Part shown: positions 37,549-49,496 of the stretch, one piece after another | Position numbering within the stretch: position 1 is the first letter of the stretch | Layout: every line of letters begins with the position of its first letter | Source of the DNA: Caulobacter vibrioides | GTDB lineage: Bacteria; Pseudomonadota; Alphaproteobacteria; Caulobacterales; Caulobacteraceae | Reading direction: 5' to 3' | Length of the DNA stretch: 64,000 nucleotides | NCBI GenBank assembly: GCA_001449105.1 | Contig: LNIY01000077.1 | Span: 1 to 64,000, forward strand | Notes under the pieces: generated by a model | What the model was told of the DNA's origin: nothing | The model's input: the letters and a program-made list of their open reading frames with translations, nothing else | The model's database searches: none | Program-made: the position numbers and the translations under genes

Positions 37549-38985
37549 TCACCCCTCCATCGCTTCCAGTTCCTTGCCACGGGTCTCGTGGATCAGCTTC
37601 TGGACGAGGAAGAACGAGACCACGGCGCTGGCCGCGTAGAAGCCGTAGGTCGCCGACAGGCTGAGCTTGGCCATGGCCGGGAAGCTGAACGAGATGGCGA
37701 AGTTGGCCATCCATTGGGCGAAGCCGGCGACGGCCAGGGCCGAACCGCGCATCTGGTTGGGGAACATCTCGCCCAGCATCACCCACATGACCGGACCCCA
37801 GGAGAGGTTGAAGAAGATCACGTAGAGGTTGGCGGCGACCAGGGCGATCGGGCCGACGCTGCCGTCCAGGTGCAGGGCGCCGTTGACCGTGGTGGCGGTC
37901 GAGAAGCACCAGGTCAGGACGCCCAGGGTCACGGCCATGCCGGCCGAGCCGATCAGCAGCAGCGGCTTGCGGCCGATGCGGTCGATCAGGGCGATGGCGG
38001 CGAGGCAGGCCAGGATCGACAGGGCGCCCGACAGGATGTTGATCTTCAGGCTGTCGTCCTCGGTGAAGCCCACCGACTGCCACAGCACCGAGCCGTAGTA
38101 GAAGACGATGTTGATGCCGACGAACTGCTGGAAGATCGCCAGGACCAGGCCGGCCCACAGGATCGGACGGATCTTCCGGGTCACCGGGTCGAGCAGGTCG
38201 GAGAACTTCGGCTTGTGGTCGGCGCTCAGCGAGGCGCGGATCTCGGCGACCTTGGCCGCGCCCGTGCCCGGGCCGAACAGGCGCGAGAGGATGGCTTCGG
38301 CCTGGGCGTCCTTGCCCTTGGCCACCAGGTAGCGCGGGCTTTCCGGAATGGTCAGCAGGGCGAAGAAGAACACGCCGGCCGGGATGACCTGCATCCAGAA
38401 CATCCAGCGCCAGGCGGGCAGGCCCAGCCAGAAGTCGGCGGTCGAGCTGCCGGCGGTGTGGGCCAGCACGTAGTTGGCCACGAACGCGCCGGTCAGGCCG
38501 GTGATGATCATGATCTGCTGCACCGACGACAGGCGGCCGCGGATGTTGGCGGGCGTCACTTCGGAGATGTAGACTGGGCACAGCACGCTGGCGGCGCCGA
38601 CGCCCAGGCCGCCGATCAGGCGGAAGATCACGAAGATGGTCGAGGTGTGGGCGGCGCCCGTGCCCAGGGCGCTGATCACGAACAGCAGGGCCGAGATGAT
38701 CATCACGGTGCGGCGGCCCCACACGTCGGCCAGGCGGCCGGCGGCGAAAGCGCCGATGGCGCAGCCGATCAGGATGGCCGCCACGTTCAGGCCGGTGCCG
38801 AACTCGGTCAGCTTGAAGGCGCTGTTGAGGCCTTCCTGCGTGCCGTTGATGACGCCGCTGTCGTAGCCGAACATGAAGCCGCCGATGGTGGCCACGGCCA
38901 CGATGGCGGCGACGAAGGCCATGTTCACCTTCGCGCCGTCGGCGCTCATGCCGGCGCTTGGCCCGGCGCTGGAAACTGATGCCAC
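37549..38985 (-). CDS. xylE: MFS sugar porter, xylose/H+ symporter type
   Basis: 478 residues from a GTG start with GGGGAGGAA six bases upstream. Twelve membrane segments are expected. Sugar-porter signatures are GRLADVWGRRTVM after helix 2, PESPRYLVAKGKDAQAE after helix 6, VGINIVFYYGSVLWQ in helix 7 and GPVMWVMLGEMFPNQMRG after helix 10. In Caulobacter the closest homologue I recall is the xylose-induced porter near the xyl operon. A TGTTACCGGT operator-like word lies about 86 bp upstream, and an intrinsic terminator lies downstream. It would bring D-xylose released by the GH43 and GH39 enzymes across the inner membrane. Confidence 0.85.
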   Translation of the reverse strand: MASVSSAGPSAGMSADGAKVNMAFVAAIVAVATIGGFMFGYDSGVINGTQEGLNSAFKLTEFGTGLNVAAILIGCAIGAFAAGRLADVWGRRTVMIISALLFVISALGTGAAHTSTIFVIFRLIGGLGVGAASVLCPVYISEVTPANIRGRLSSVQQIMIITGLTGAFVANYVLAHTAGSSTADFWLGLPAWRWMFWMQVIPAGVFFFALLTIPESPRYLVAKGKDAQAEAILSRLFGPGTGAAKVAEIRASLSADHKPKFSDLLDPVTRKIRPILWAGLVLAIFQQFVGINIVFYYGSVLWQSVGFTEDDSLKINILSGALSILACLAAIALIDRIGRKPLLLIGSAGMAVTLGVLTWCFSTATTVNGALHLDGSVGPIALVAANLYVIFFNLSWGPVMWVMLGEMFPNQMRGSALAVAGFAQWMANFAISFSFPAMAKLSLSATYGFYAASAVVSFFLVQKLIHETRGKELEAMEG

Positions 38986-39071
38986 TGGGTTCCTCCCCGA
39001 ACTGACCCTTGAGGGGCCTGCTTTGATCCCTAACGCGCCCCCGAGGGGACCCTAGTTGCCGGCGACCTTAG

Positions 39072-39085
39072 TGTTACCGGTATCA
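39072..39085. promoter_or_regulatory. Second-type LacI operator candidate upstream of xylE
   Basis: TGTTACCGGTATCA shares the ten-base core TGTTACCGGT with the sites before GH43 (37266) and the GH3 at 62694. It lies about 86 bp before the porter start. Confidence 0.65.
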
Positions 39086-39180
39086 GCGCGCAAGCGGCCG
39101 TTTTTGCGGGATTCCGCCCTGACCACCGTCGCTTCTTCGAGCCGATAGTGTCAGGTCCGGCGGCGCTCGCAAGGGGCGAT

Positions 39181-39275
39181 GGCAACGTTGTCATTCGCCG
39201 GTTCATCCTGCGGATGGGAGCCGATCAGTGCAGCGTTGCGCCGGCGCCACGGCGAGGGGCGCCAATGCAACATTG
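39181..39275. promoter_or_regulatory. Control region of the TonB-dependent receptor gene
   Basis: The 400-bp gap between divergent xylE and the receptor holds three similar palindromic words: GGCAACGTTGTC (39181), TGCAGCGTTGCG (about 39227) and TGCAACATTGCC (about 39263). They may be operators of one LacI-type regulator. No convincing gene is present in the gap. Confidence 0.4.
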
Positions 39276-39386
39276 CCGAAAAGAAATTTGCCCCGGGGAA
39301 GCGGCCGCGCTTTACCGCTGGAGGTCGAGACCAGCGCGGACCGTCCGCTCGCGGCGCCTCGACGAGCCTGCCTCGGGGGACGCGCC

Positions 39387-41576
39387 TTGCGCCTGAAGAC
39401 CATCCTTTTCTCCGCCGCCGCCATCGTCGCGACGCCTTGCCTGGCCTTGGCTCAAGGGAGCGCCCAGACGGCCGCCCAGGCTCCGGCCCAGGGCGGTGCG
39501 GCCGCCGCGCCGAAGGCCGCCCCGGGCGCGCCCGCCGCCGTCGAGGGCGTCACCGTCACCGGCGACAACACCGCCATGCGCAGCTCGATCGACCGCCGCA
39601 GCTACAGCGTCTCCAACGACCTGTCGGCCCGTACCGGCTCGATCGCCGACGCGCTGCGCAACATCCCCTCGGTCGAGGTCGACGTGCAGGGCAATGTCAG
39701 CCTGCGCGGCGACAGCAACGTCACCATCCTGATCGACGGCAAGCCCTCGGGCATGTTCAACGGCGACGGCCGCGGCGACGCCCTGCAGGCCATGCCGGCC
39801 GACCAGATCGACCGCGTCGAGGTAATGACCAACCCGTCGGCGGCCTTCCGTCCCGACGGCACGGCCGGGATCATCAACCTGGTCACCAAGCAGACCCGCA
39901 AACCGGGCGCCACCGGCACGCTGCGGGCCAACGCCAGCACCGACGGCCGCTACAACGGCGGGATCAGCGGCAACTACGTCAACGGCAAGCTGACCCTGTC
40001 GGGCGACGCCGGCCTGCGCCACGAGAAGCAGGAAGCCTGGCAGACCATCGACCGCACCACGGCGGCCGGGACCAGCAGCCAGGACGGCGCCTTCAGGAAC
40101 GAGGGCGACATGGTCAACCTGCGCGGCGGGATCGACTACGACCTGACCCCGAAGGACCGCCTGAGCGGCGAGGTCCGCTATCGCCGCATGAAGTTCGACA
40201 CCACGGGCGGCGAGACCTACGAGACCACCGGCGTCTTCCCCGACTACGTCCGCGACACCGACGCGGCCATGAAGCGCGCCAACAAGGGCGTCAGCGCCGA
40301 CTGGCGTCACCAGTTCAAGGGCTCCGAGCACCAGCTGACCGCGCACCTGGAGTACGAGCAGACGGACTTCTCGCGCAATTCCCGCGCCCTGACCGACTAT
40401 GCCGACGCCACGGCCAGCCTCTATGAGCGCTTCGGCTTCGGCGCCGACCAGGAGCGCACCAACTTCAAGACCGACTACGTCCGGCCCAATGTCGGCGGCG
40501 GCACGCTGAAGACGGGCCTGGATTTCGAATGGACCAAGAACGACTACGACAACCACGGTGAGGCCGGTCCGTCGTGGAGCAACCTGACGGTCGACCCGGC
40601 CCGCACCAACCGCTTCCTGTTCGACCAGGACGTCTATGCCGGCTACGTCACCTACGAGAAGGCGTTCGGCGACTTCACCGCCCAGGGCGGCCTGCGCGCC
40701 GAGCAGGTGCAGATCAACGGCGACCAGGTCACCGGCGGCCAGACCTTCGAGAACGACTACTTCAAGGTCTATCCGAGCCTGCACCTGGGCTACACGGTCA
40801 ACCAGAACAACACCTTCAAGGGCAGCTACAGCCGTCGCGTCCAGCGCCCGCAGGTGCAGGACCTGAACCCCTATCGCGTCTACCAGGACCCGCAGAACTA
40901 CCGGGCGGGCAACCCCTTCCTGAAGCCGCAGGTCACCGACTCGTTCGAACTGGGCTGGCAGTACCGCAAGGGTCCGGCCTACTACCTGGCCACGGCCTAC
41001 TACCGCAGCAGCGAGGGCGTGGTCACCGACGTGGTCCGCGACCTGGGCGACGGCGTGCTGCTGACCACCCGCGAGAACCTCAACAAGAGCCGCAACGGCG
41101 GCCTGGAGCTGGTGGCCAACGGCCGCCTGACGCCGAAGATCACCTACAACGTCAGCGCCAACGCCTTCTGGAACGAGATCGACGCGGGCAACCTGGGCTT
41201 CTCCGGCACGCGCTCGGCGACCACGGTGTCGGGCCGCGCCAACCTGAACTGGCAGGCGACCCCAAAGGACTTCTTCCAGATCAACGCCTTCACCTCGGGC
41301 AAGCGGCTGACCCCGCAGGGTCACCGCGAGCCGTTCCAGATGGTCAATCTGGGCTATCGCCGGAAGGTCAACGACAAGCTGTCGTTCGTCGTCACCGTGC
41401 AGGACGCCCTGGATAGCTTCGAGGACAAGGCCGTCACCGACACGCCGACCCTGAAGGACGTCACCCTGCGCACGGCCAACGTGCGGGCGATCTTCTTCGG
41501 CTTCACCTGGAACTTCGGCGGCGGCAAGCCGCGGCCGGAACAGTTCGACTTCGGCTCGGGCGCGGTCGGGGGGTGA
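39387..41576 (+). CDS. TonB-dependent outer-membrane receptor
   Basis: About 729 residues from a TTG start with GGGGGA six bases upstream. Signal peptide (LRLKTILFSAAAIVATPCLA, cut near ALA-Q), then an alanine/proline-rich linker, then a plug domain (GSIADALRNIPSVEVDVQGNV..., written in parts: ADALRNIPSVEV, VEVMTNPSAAFRP, GIINLVTK). The barrel is of the OMP_b-brl_3 type, ending in FFGFTWNFGGGKP. In the xylose region it likely imports xylan or another plant oligosaccharide. The barrel is full-length. No TonB box was identified with confidence. Confidence 0.9.
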   Translation: MRLKTILFSAAAIVATPCLALAQGSAQTAAQAPAQGGAAAAPKAAPGAPAAVEGVTVTGDNTAMRSSIDRRSYSVSNDLSARTGSIADALRNIPSVEVDVQGNVSLRGDSNVTILIDGKPSGMFNGDGRGDALQAMPADQIDRVEVMTNPSAAFRPDGTAGIINLVTKQTRKPGATGTLRANASTDGRYNGGISGNYVNGKLTLSGDAGLRHEKQEAWQTIDRTTAAGTSSQDGAFRNEGDMVNLRGGIDYDLTPKDRLSGEVRYRRMKFDTTGGETYETTGVFPDYVRDTDAAMKRANKGVSADWRHQFKGSEHQLTAHLEYEQTDFSRNSRALTDYADATASLYERFGFGADQERTNFKTDYVRPNVGGGTLKTGLDFEWTKNDYDNHGEAGPSWSNLTVDPARTNRFLFDQDVYAGYVTYEKAFGDFTAQGGLRAEQVQINGDQVTGGQTFENDYFKVYPSLHLGYTVNQNNTFKGSYSRRVQRPQVQDLNPYRVYQDPQNYRAGNPFLKPQVTDSFELGWQYRKGPAYYLATAYYRSSEGVVTDVVRDLGDGVLLTTRENLNKSRNGGLELVANGRLTPKITYNVSANAFWNEIDAGNLGFSGTRSATTVSGRANLNWQATPKDFFQINAFTSGKRLTPQGHREPFQMVNLGYRRKVNDKLSFVVTVQDALDSFEDKAVTDTPTLKDVTLRTANVRAIFFGFTWNFGGGKPRPEQFDFGSGAVGG

Positions 41577-41589
41577 TCGATTTCAGGTC

Positions 41590-41716
41590 CTCCCCCTGAA
41601 GGGGGAGGTGGCCCAAAGGGCCGGAGGGGGAAGTGTTTGCGCAAGTCGAGGCCTTTGCCAGCTTCGCAGCTACTTCCCCCTCAGTCGCTTCGCGACAGCT
41701 CCCCCTTCAGGGGGAG
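41590..41716. repeat. Palindromic repeat, family A (copy 4)
   Basis: 18-bp perfect arms CTCCCCCTGAAGGGGGAG (41590-41607) and CTCCCCCTTCAGGGGGAG (41699-41716) enclose GTGGCCCAAAGGGCC and CTCAGTCGCTTCGCGAC. It fills the gap between the convergent receptor and corA genes. Confidence 0.92.
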
Positions 41717-41720
41717 CATC

Positions 41721-42689
41721 TCAAAGCCAGCCCGCCTGCTTGAACCGGTGGCGAAGCAGAAGACAGACCACCACGATCATGCCCAGGACCAGCGGATAGC
41801 CGAAGGTCCACTTCAGTTCCGGCATGTGCTCGAAGTTCATGCCGTAGACGCCGGCGACGGCGGTGGGCACGGCCAGGATGGCGGCCCAGGCGGCCAGCTG
41901 GCGGGTGATGACGCCCTGGCGCTGCTGCTCCAGCAGCGAGCTGACCTCGAACACGGAATTGAGCACCTCGCCCAGGCCCGCGATGAACAGGTCGACGCGG
42001 GCGATGTGGTCGCGGATGTCGCGGAAGTAGGGCTTCACCTCGGCGTCGATGCACGGCGTCTCGTGGTGCTCCAGATAGCCGGCGACCTGGGCCATGGGGC
42101 CGAGCAGCCGCAGGAACTTGGTCAGCTCCCGGCGCAGCGAGAACAGGCGGGTGATCTCGGCGCGGCTGAGGAAGGCGTCCAGCGCCCGCCGCTCCATTTC
42201 GGCCAGCTCCTCTTCGATGGCGTCGACCACCGGCAGGTAGCCGTCGACGATGAAGTCGAGCACCGCGTGCAGCACGTAGTCGCCGCCGTGGGCCAGCAGG
42301 GCCGGCGAGGCCTCCAGGTGGGCGCGCAGCTCCAGGTGCGCCCGGGCCGAGCCGTGCCGTACGCTGATCAGGAAGTGGGGGCCGACGAAGATGTCGGTCT
42401 CGCCGAAGACGATGCGGCCCTCGACCATCTGGGCGGTCTTGGCGACGACGAACAGCTGGCCGCCATAGACGTCGACCTTGGGCATCTGCCGTGCGTGCAG
42501 GGCGTCCTCGACCGCCAGCGGGTGCAGCTCAAACCGCTCCTGCAGGATGCGCAGTTCGTCCTCGGTGGGGTCGACCAGCCCGATCCACACGAACTCGCCG
42601 TCGCGCGCCGCCAGGCTGGCCGGATCGTCGAGCCGGATCTCCCGCGCCCGCTTTCCGTCGACATAGGCATAGGCGGCGACGACGCTCAT
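41721..42689 (-). CDS. corA: CorA-type magnesium/cobalt transporter
   Basis: 322 residues. A large N-terminal cytosolic domain with VDPTEDELRILQERFELHPLAVEDALHARQMPKVDVY (in parts: FELHPLAVEDAL, RQMPKVDVY) is followed by a long helix and two C-terminal membrane helices. The selectivity motif GMN appears in VAGVYGMNFEHMPE. It forms a pentameric Mg2+ channel of the inner membrane. Set inside the xylan region but with no evident functional link. Palindromic repeats flank it on both sides. Confidence 0.94.
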   Translation of the reverse strand: MSVVAAYAYVDGKRAREIRLDDPASLAARDGEFVWIGLVDPTEDELRILQERFELHPLAVEDALHARQMPKVDVYGGQLFVVAKTAQMVEGRIVFGETDIFVGPHFLISVRHGSARAHLELRAHLEASPALLAHGGDYVLHAVLDFIVDGYLPVVDAIEEELAEMERRALDAFLSRAEITRLFSLRRELTKFLRLLGPMAQVAGYLEHHETPCIDAEVKPYFRDIRDHIARVDLFIAGLGEVLNSVFEVSSLLEQQRQGVITRQLAAWAAILAVPTAVAGVYGMNFEHMPELKWTFGYPLVLGMIVVVCLLLRHRFKQAGWL

Positions 42690-42752
42690 GAGGGCTCCTG
42701 CGTTGCAGGTTCGCAGATGGCGTGAACGGCGCGCGGGGGCAAGAGCCTGATC

Positions 42753-42879
42753 CTCCCCCTGAAAGGGGAGGTGGCCCGAAGGGCCGGAGGGGGAAGTATC
42801 CTGTGAGCCAGCAGCCGCCGCAGACGTCGCAGTCGCTTCCCCCTCAGTTGCTTCGCGACAGCTCCCCTTTCAGGGGGAG
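42753..42879. repeat. Palindromic repeat, family A (copy 5)
   Basis: 18-bp arms CTCCCCCTGAAAGGGGAG (42753-42770) and CTCCCCTTTCAGGGGGAG (42862-42879) are perfect reverse complements. It lies between the corA start and the GH39 stop. The arm change G-to-A at its centre is matched in both arms. Confidence 0.92.
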
Positions 42880-42890
42880 TATCTTGCAGG

Positions 42891-44459
42891 TCAGATCCGC
42901 TCCAGCGTCACCAGCACCAGGTCGTTCTGGCGCAGCGCGACGTCGATCTTCGCCACGCCGTCCTTGGCGACGGTGATCGTTTTGTCGACCTCCGGCTTGT
43001 CGGCGGTGAGGGCCTGCAGCTGGCCGACCTGCTCGGGCGTCAGGCTCTTCGGCATGCCCAGCTCGATATAGGCGGTGTAGGCGTCGTTGGCGCGGAAGCC
43101 GGTGCGCTGGGTGCGCAGGCGGTAGCGGCCCGGCTTGAGGCCGGCGACCGACAGGGCCGCGCCGGGCGCGTCGGCGGCGGGCTGGACCTTGGTGAAGTAG
43201 GAGCGGTTGCTGGTCGGCTGCACCGGCTGGCTGAAGTCCCAGACCAGGGCGGCGATCCTGCCGCCATCGAGGCTGGCCAGAACCGAATTGTCCGTAGACG
43301 GAATTTCCTTTCCACGCAGGGCCGCCAGGTACTTGTAGGCGAACCACGAGGGCTTGCGGATCCCTTCCGGGTTCATCAGGCCAAAGCCGCCCTGGAACGG
43401 CGCGGTGGGCGGGCCGGGCTCCTCGAAGAGGTCGCTGTAGGTCCAGTAGCTCATGCCCTGGACGATGCCCTTGACGCCCTTCAGCTTGGCCAGGATGTAG
43501 GCGGCGCTGTGATAGCTGTCGTGCACCGGATCGCGCGGCGTGTAGCTGGTGCTCCATTCGGTGAAGTAGAGCGGCAGGCCCGGGAAGGCCGAGGCCTCGA
43601 TCTCGGCGCGGACCTTGCGCACGTCGCCGATGACGGCGTCGGGATTGGCCGACAGCTTGGTGTCGTCCTTGCCGTTCTCGTCGAGGAAGCCGCCCTCGAC
43701 GCCGTAGGTGTGGGTGGTGACGAAGTCGACCGCCGCGCCCTTGGCCTTGCAGTAGGCCAGGAATTCCGGAACCCAGGCAGCGCCCGCCGTCGACGGACCG
43801 CCGACGCGCAAGGTGGGGTCGATCGCCTTGATGGTCTTGGCGGTGAGGGCGTAGAGGTCGAAATAGACCTTTTGATCCGCCTTCTCCCAGAAGCCGTCGA
43901 GATTGGGCTCGTTCCAGACCTCGAAGAACCAGGTGCGAACCTCGGCCTCGCCGTAGCGCTTGCGCAGGTGCGTCACGAACGCGTCGATCAGGTGCGCCCA
44001 CGGCTCGAACTGCGGGTGGGAGGTGTTGCCCTTCCACCAGAAGATCGTCAGGTCCGAGGTCTTCATCGCCTCGGGCGTGAAGCCCAGCTCGATGAAGGGC
44101 TTCAGCCCCATGGCCAGCAGGCGGTCGTACAGCTGGTCGATCTTGGTCCAGTCGTAGACGATCTTGCCGTCGGGGCCTTTCTTCACCGTGCCCAGCACGT
44201 CGTGGAAGATGGCGTGGAAGCGGATGTAGCGGAACTTCAGCTCGTCGGACGCCGTCTTCAGCTGGGCCAGGCTGTCCTCGCGCAGCAGGGTGCCCGGATA
44301 GTCCGAGCCGATCGACAGGTCGAAGAAGCGGTCGACGGGCTGGGCGGCCTTGGCGAGGTCCAGCGCGATGGCGCGCTTTTCGGAGGCGGCGAAGGCGGGC
44401 AGGGCCGGCAGCGCTGTCAGGCTGGCGGCGGCGACCATCAGGCGGCGGCGCGAGAACAT
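42891..44459 (-). CDS. Tat-exported GH39 beta-xylosidase
   Basis: 522 residues. A twin-arginine leader (FSRRRLMVAAASLTALPAL, cut near AFA-A) precedes a GH39 TIM barrel. The acid/base is Glu184 in FEVWNEPNLDGFW and the nucleophile Glu301 in LYFTEWSTSYTPRD. A C-terminal beta-sandwich ends the protein. It hydrolyses xylobiose and longer xylo-oligosaccharides to D-xylose, which feeds the operon just upstream. C. crescentus has GH39 xylosidases of this kind (XynB2), but the gene name cannot be assigned by sequence here. It is separated from xylD by a family C repeat. Confidence 0.92.
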   Translation of the reverse strand: MFSRRRLMVAAASLTALPALPAFAASEKRAIALDLAKAAQPVDRFFDLSIGSDYPGTLLREDSLAQLKTASDELKFRYIRFHAIFHDVLGTVKKGPDGKIVYDWTKIDQLYDRLLAMGLKPFIELGFTPEAMKTSDLTIFWWKGNTSHPQFEPWAHLIDAFVTHLRKRYGEAEVRTWFFEVWNEPNLDGFWEKADQKVYFDLYALTAKTIKAIDPTLRVGGPSTAGAAWVPEFLAYCKAKGAAVDFVTTHTYGVEGGFLDENGKDDTKLSANPDAVIGDVRKVRAEIEASAFPGLPLYFTEWSTSYTPRDPVHDSYHSAAYILAKLKGVKGIVQGMSYWTYSDLFEEPGPPTAPFQGGFGLMNPEGIRKPSWFAYKYLAALRGKEIPSTDNSVLASLDGGRIAALVWDFSQPVQPTSNRSYFTKVQPAADAPGAALSVAGLKPGRYRLRTQRTGFRANDAYTAYIELGMPKSLTPEQVGQLQALTADKPEVDKTITVAKDGVAKIDVALRQNDLVLVTLERI

Positions 44460-44496
44460 GGCTTCGTTTCCTCTTCCTGCTTGCTCCCCCTCAAGT

Positions 44497-44599
44497 CGTC
44501 ATCCCGGCCGCAGCGAAGCGAAGAGCCGGGACCCAGGGGTAGCCGCAGTGCGCCGGCCCCTGGGTCCCGGATAAGCCCTGCGGGCTTTCCGGGATGACG
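44497..44599. repeat. Palindromic repeat, family C (copy 2)
   Basis: CGTCATCCCGG and CCGGGATGACG form the ends, with CCGGGACCCAGGGG and CCCCTGGGTCCCGG as inner arms, as at 1449-1554. It lies between the xylD stop and the GH39 start. Confidence 0.9.
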
Positions 44600-44622
44600 A
44601 TCCTTGGGGGGTGTCTATTGGC

Positions 44623-47405
<2,783 letters not shown>

Positions 47406-47421
47406 CCTTCGCCGACCTATC

Positions 47422-48168
47422 TTATCGCCAGCCGGCGTCGATCCAGTATTCGTGGCCGGTGCAGAGATTGCCGTCGTCCGAGGCCAGGAACAGCACCAGC
47501 GAGGCCACGTTGGCCGGCAGGATGCGGCCCTTCAGGCACTGGGCCTTGACGATCTCGGCCTCGCCTTCGGGCGTGTACCACTTCTCCTGGCGCTTGGTCT
47601 TGACGTTGCCGGGCACCACGCAGGTGACGCGGATGTCGTCGGGGCCCAGTTCCCGGGCCAGGGCGCGGGTCATGCCCTCGATGCCGGCCTTGGCGGTCTC
47701 GTAGAGCACCAGCTCTTCCAGGCCCAGGTGCCAGCTGATCGAGCCGAAGTTGATGATCGCGCCGCCGCCGCGCGCCTTCATGCCCGGGGCCGCGGCCTGG
47801 GCGCAGAACAGCATGTGGCGCAGATTCACGTTCATGCGGTTGTCCCAGTAGGCCGGGGTCACTTCGGCCAGGCTGTGACGGTCGTCGTTGCCGGCGTTGT
47901 TGACCAGCACGTCTATGGGGCCGATTTCGGCGAAGAAGGTCTTCACCGCGTCGAGGTCGGTCAGGTCGATCGGCTTGAACACCGGCTTGATGGCGCTGCC
48001 GGCCAGTTCGGCGACCAGGGCCTGCGAGTCCTCGACGGCGATGTCGACGAAGATCACCTCGGCGCCCTGGTTGGCGAAGGCGGTGGTGAGGCCGGCGCCG
48101 ATGCCGGAGCCGCCGCCGGTGACGACGACGCGCTTGCCCTTGAGGCTGGGATAGATGGCTGAGGACAT
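47422..48168 (-). CDS. xylB: XylB, D-xylose dehydrogenase (SDR)
   Basis: 248 residues, close to C. crescentus XylB. Short-chain dehydrogenase with the cofactor motif VVTGGGSGIGAGL, NNAG in VDVLVNNAGNDDRH, the catalytic Ser in NFGSISWHLG and Tyr-Lys in VLYETAKAGIEG. It oxidises D-xylose to D-xylonolactone with NAD+, the first step of the oxidative (Weimberg-type) path. Its start is 30 bp downstream of the xylX stop. In C. crescentus xylA is expected here. Confidence 0.97.
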   Translation of the reverse strand: MSSAIYPSLKGKRVVVTGGGSGIGAGLTTAFANQGAEVIFVDIAVEDSQALVAELAGSAIKPVFKPIDLTDLDAVKTFFAEIGPIDVLVNNAGNDDRHSLAEVTPAYWDNRMNVNLRHMLFCAQAAAPGMKARGGGAIINFGSISWHLGLEELVLYETAKAGIEGMTRALARELGPDDIRVTCVVPGNVKTKRQEKWYTPEGEAEIVKAQCLKGRILPANVASLVLFLASDDGNLCTGHEYWIDAGWR

Positions 48169-48198
48169 GCGCTTACGCCTGGACTTGGAAGGTGAGGA

Positions 48199-49353
48199 TC
48201 ACAGCAGGCCGCGGCCGGCCAGATTGCGGATCAGGGCCGAGATGCCGAAGGTCCAGGGCTTGGCCTGGTCGCAGGTGGTCACCTCGTTCTCGAGCACGCC
48301 CAGCTTGGGGGTCGACACGCGGACGCGGTCGCCGACCTTGTGGGTGAAGCCCTGGCCGGCGGTGTCGCGGTCCTGGATCGGGGCGAACATCGTGCCCAGG
48401 AACAGCACGAAGCCGTCCGGATACTGGTGCTGCTTGCCGTAGGCCTGGCCGGCCAGCACGGCCGGGTCGCGGCTGATCAGGCTCATGTTCGACTTGCCGT
48501 CGAGCACGAAGTTGTCGCGGCCGGTGATCTTCAGCTCGACCTCGGCGGTGCGCACGTCGTCCAGCGAGAACGCGGCGTCGAACAGGCGGAAGAACGGGCC
48601 GATCGAGCAGGAGGCGTTGTTGTCCTTGGCCTTGCTGAGCAGCAGGGCCGAGCGGCCCTCGAAGTCGCGCAGGTTGACGTCGTTGCCCAGCGAGGCGCCG
48701 CGGATCTCGCCCTTGCCGTCGCACAGCAGCACGACTTCCGGCTCGGGGTTGTTCCAGTGGCTGTCGCTGCGGACGCCGACCTGGTCGCCCCAGCCCATCG
48801 ACGACAGCGTCGGGCCCTTGGTGAAGATCTCGGCGTCGGGGCCGATGGCCACTTCCAGGTACTGCGACCACAGGCCGTCGGCGACCAAAGCCTCCTTCAG
48901 GCGGGCCGCGCCCTCGGAGCCGGGCTCGACGCTCTTGAGGTCGCCGCCCATGCGGTCGGACAGCTGCTGGCGGATTTCCAGGGCCTTGGCGGCGTCGCCG
49001 CGGGCGCGCTCCTCGATCACCCGCTCCAGGGTCGAGACGGCGAAGGTGACGCCGGCGGCCTTCAGGCACTGCAGGTCGACGGGCGCGAGCAGCTTGGCGG
49101 GCGCATTGCCTTGCGGATCATCCCAGACCGGGCGCAGGTCGAGCTTTTCGAGCGGACCCTTGTCGAGGCCGCGCGGGATCGCGTCGCCCGGGGCGTAGGC
49201 GTTCATCAGATCGGCGACGGTGGGGGCGATCTTGCTGACGTCCTCGACGTGGCCGCCGCGGATCAGGACCGGAGTCGGACCCTGGCCGAAGTCGATGCGG
49301 CCCAGAAGGGTCGCTTCCCGCCAGTCCTCGGGAAGGTATTGCGTCACGCCCAC
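48199..49353 (-). CDS. xylX: XylX, 2-keto-3-deoxy-D-xylonate dehydratase
   Basis: 384 residues from a GTG start with AGGGAG upstream; fumarylacetoacetase family, close to C. crescentus XylX. It dehydrates 2-keto-3-deoxy-xylonate to alpha-ketoglutarate semialdehyde. Metal-binding region visible in NPEPEVVLLCDG, the catalytic area in SLGNDVNLRDFEGRSALLLSKAKDNNASCSIGPFF (in parts). It is the promoter-proximal gene of the operon, and the perfect XylR-type palindrome lies 68 bp upstream. The semialdehyde dehydrogenase XylA, which should complete the path to alpha-ketoglutarate, is not encoded here. Confidence 0.95.
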   Translation of the reverse strand: MGVTQYLPEDWREATLLGRIDFGQGPTPVLIRGGHVEDVSKIAPTVADLMNAYAPGDAIPRGLDKGPLEKLDLRPVWDDPQGNAPAKLLAPVDLQCLKAAGVTFAVSTLERVIEERARGDAAKALEIRQQLSDRMGGDLKSVEPGSEGAARLKEALVADGLWSQYLEVAIGPDAEIFTKGPTLSSMGWGDQVGVRSDSHWNNPEPEVVLLCDGKGEIRGASLGNDVNLRDFEGRSALLLSKAKDNNASCSIGPFFRLFDAAFSLDDVRTAEVELKITGRDNFVLDGKSNMSLISRDPAVLAGQAYGKQHQYPDGFVLFLGTMFAPIQDRDTAGQGFTHKVGDRVRVSTPKLGVLENEVTTCDQAKPWTFGISALIRNLAGRGLL

Positions 49354-49420
49354 CGCGTTTTCTCCCTTTCGCGCGGGAGGATGTTCGACACCGCCCGCTA
49401 CGCTTCGTAACTCCCTGTCT

Positions 49421-49434
49421 TGTTAGCGCTAACA
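49421..49434. promoter_or_regulatory. XylR-type operator upstream of xylX
   Basis: The perfect palindrome TGTTAGCGCTAACA matches the operator half-sites in the C. crescentus xylose promoter (ATGTTAGCGCTACC) from memory. It is the best operator in the window. It lies 68 bp before xylX. The rest of the 325-bp gap to xylR holds a family B repeat. Confidence 0.88.
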
Positions 49435-49496
49435 TGTGGAGGGGCGCAAGGGAGTTGTCTGACAACTGGAAACTCACGTCTGCCACGTGGCTCCAA

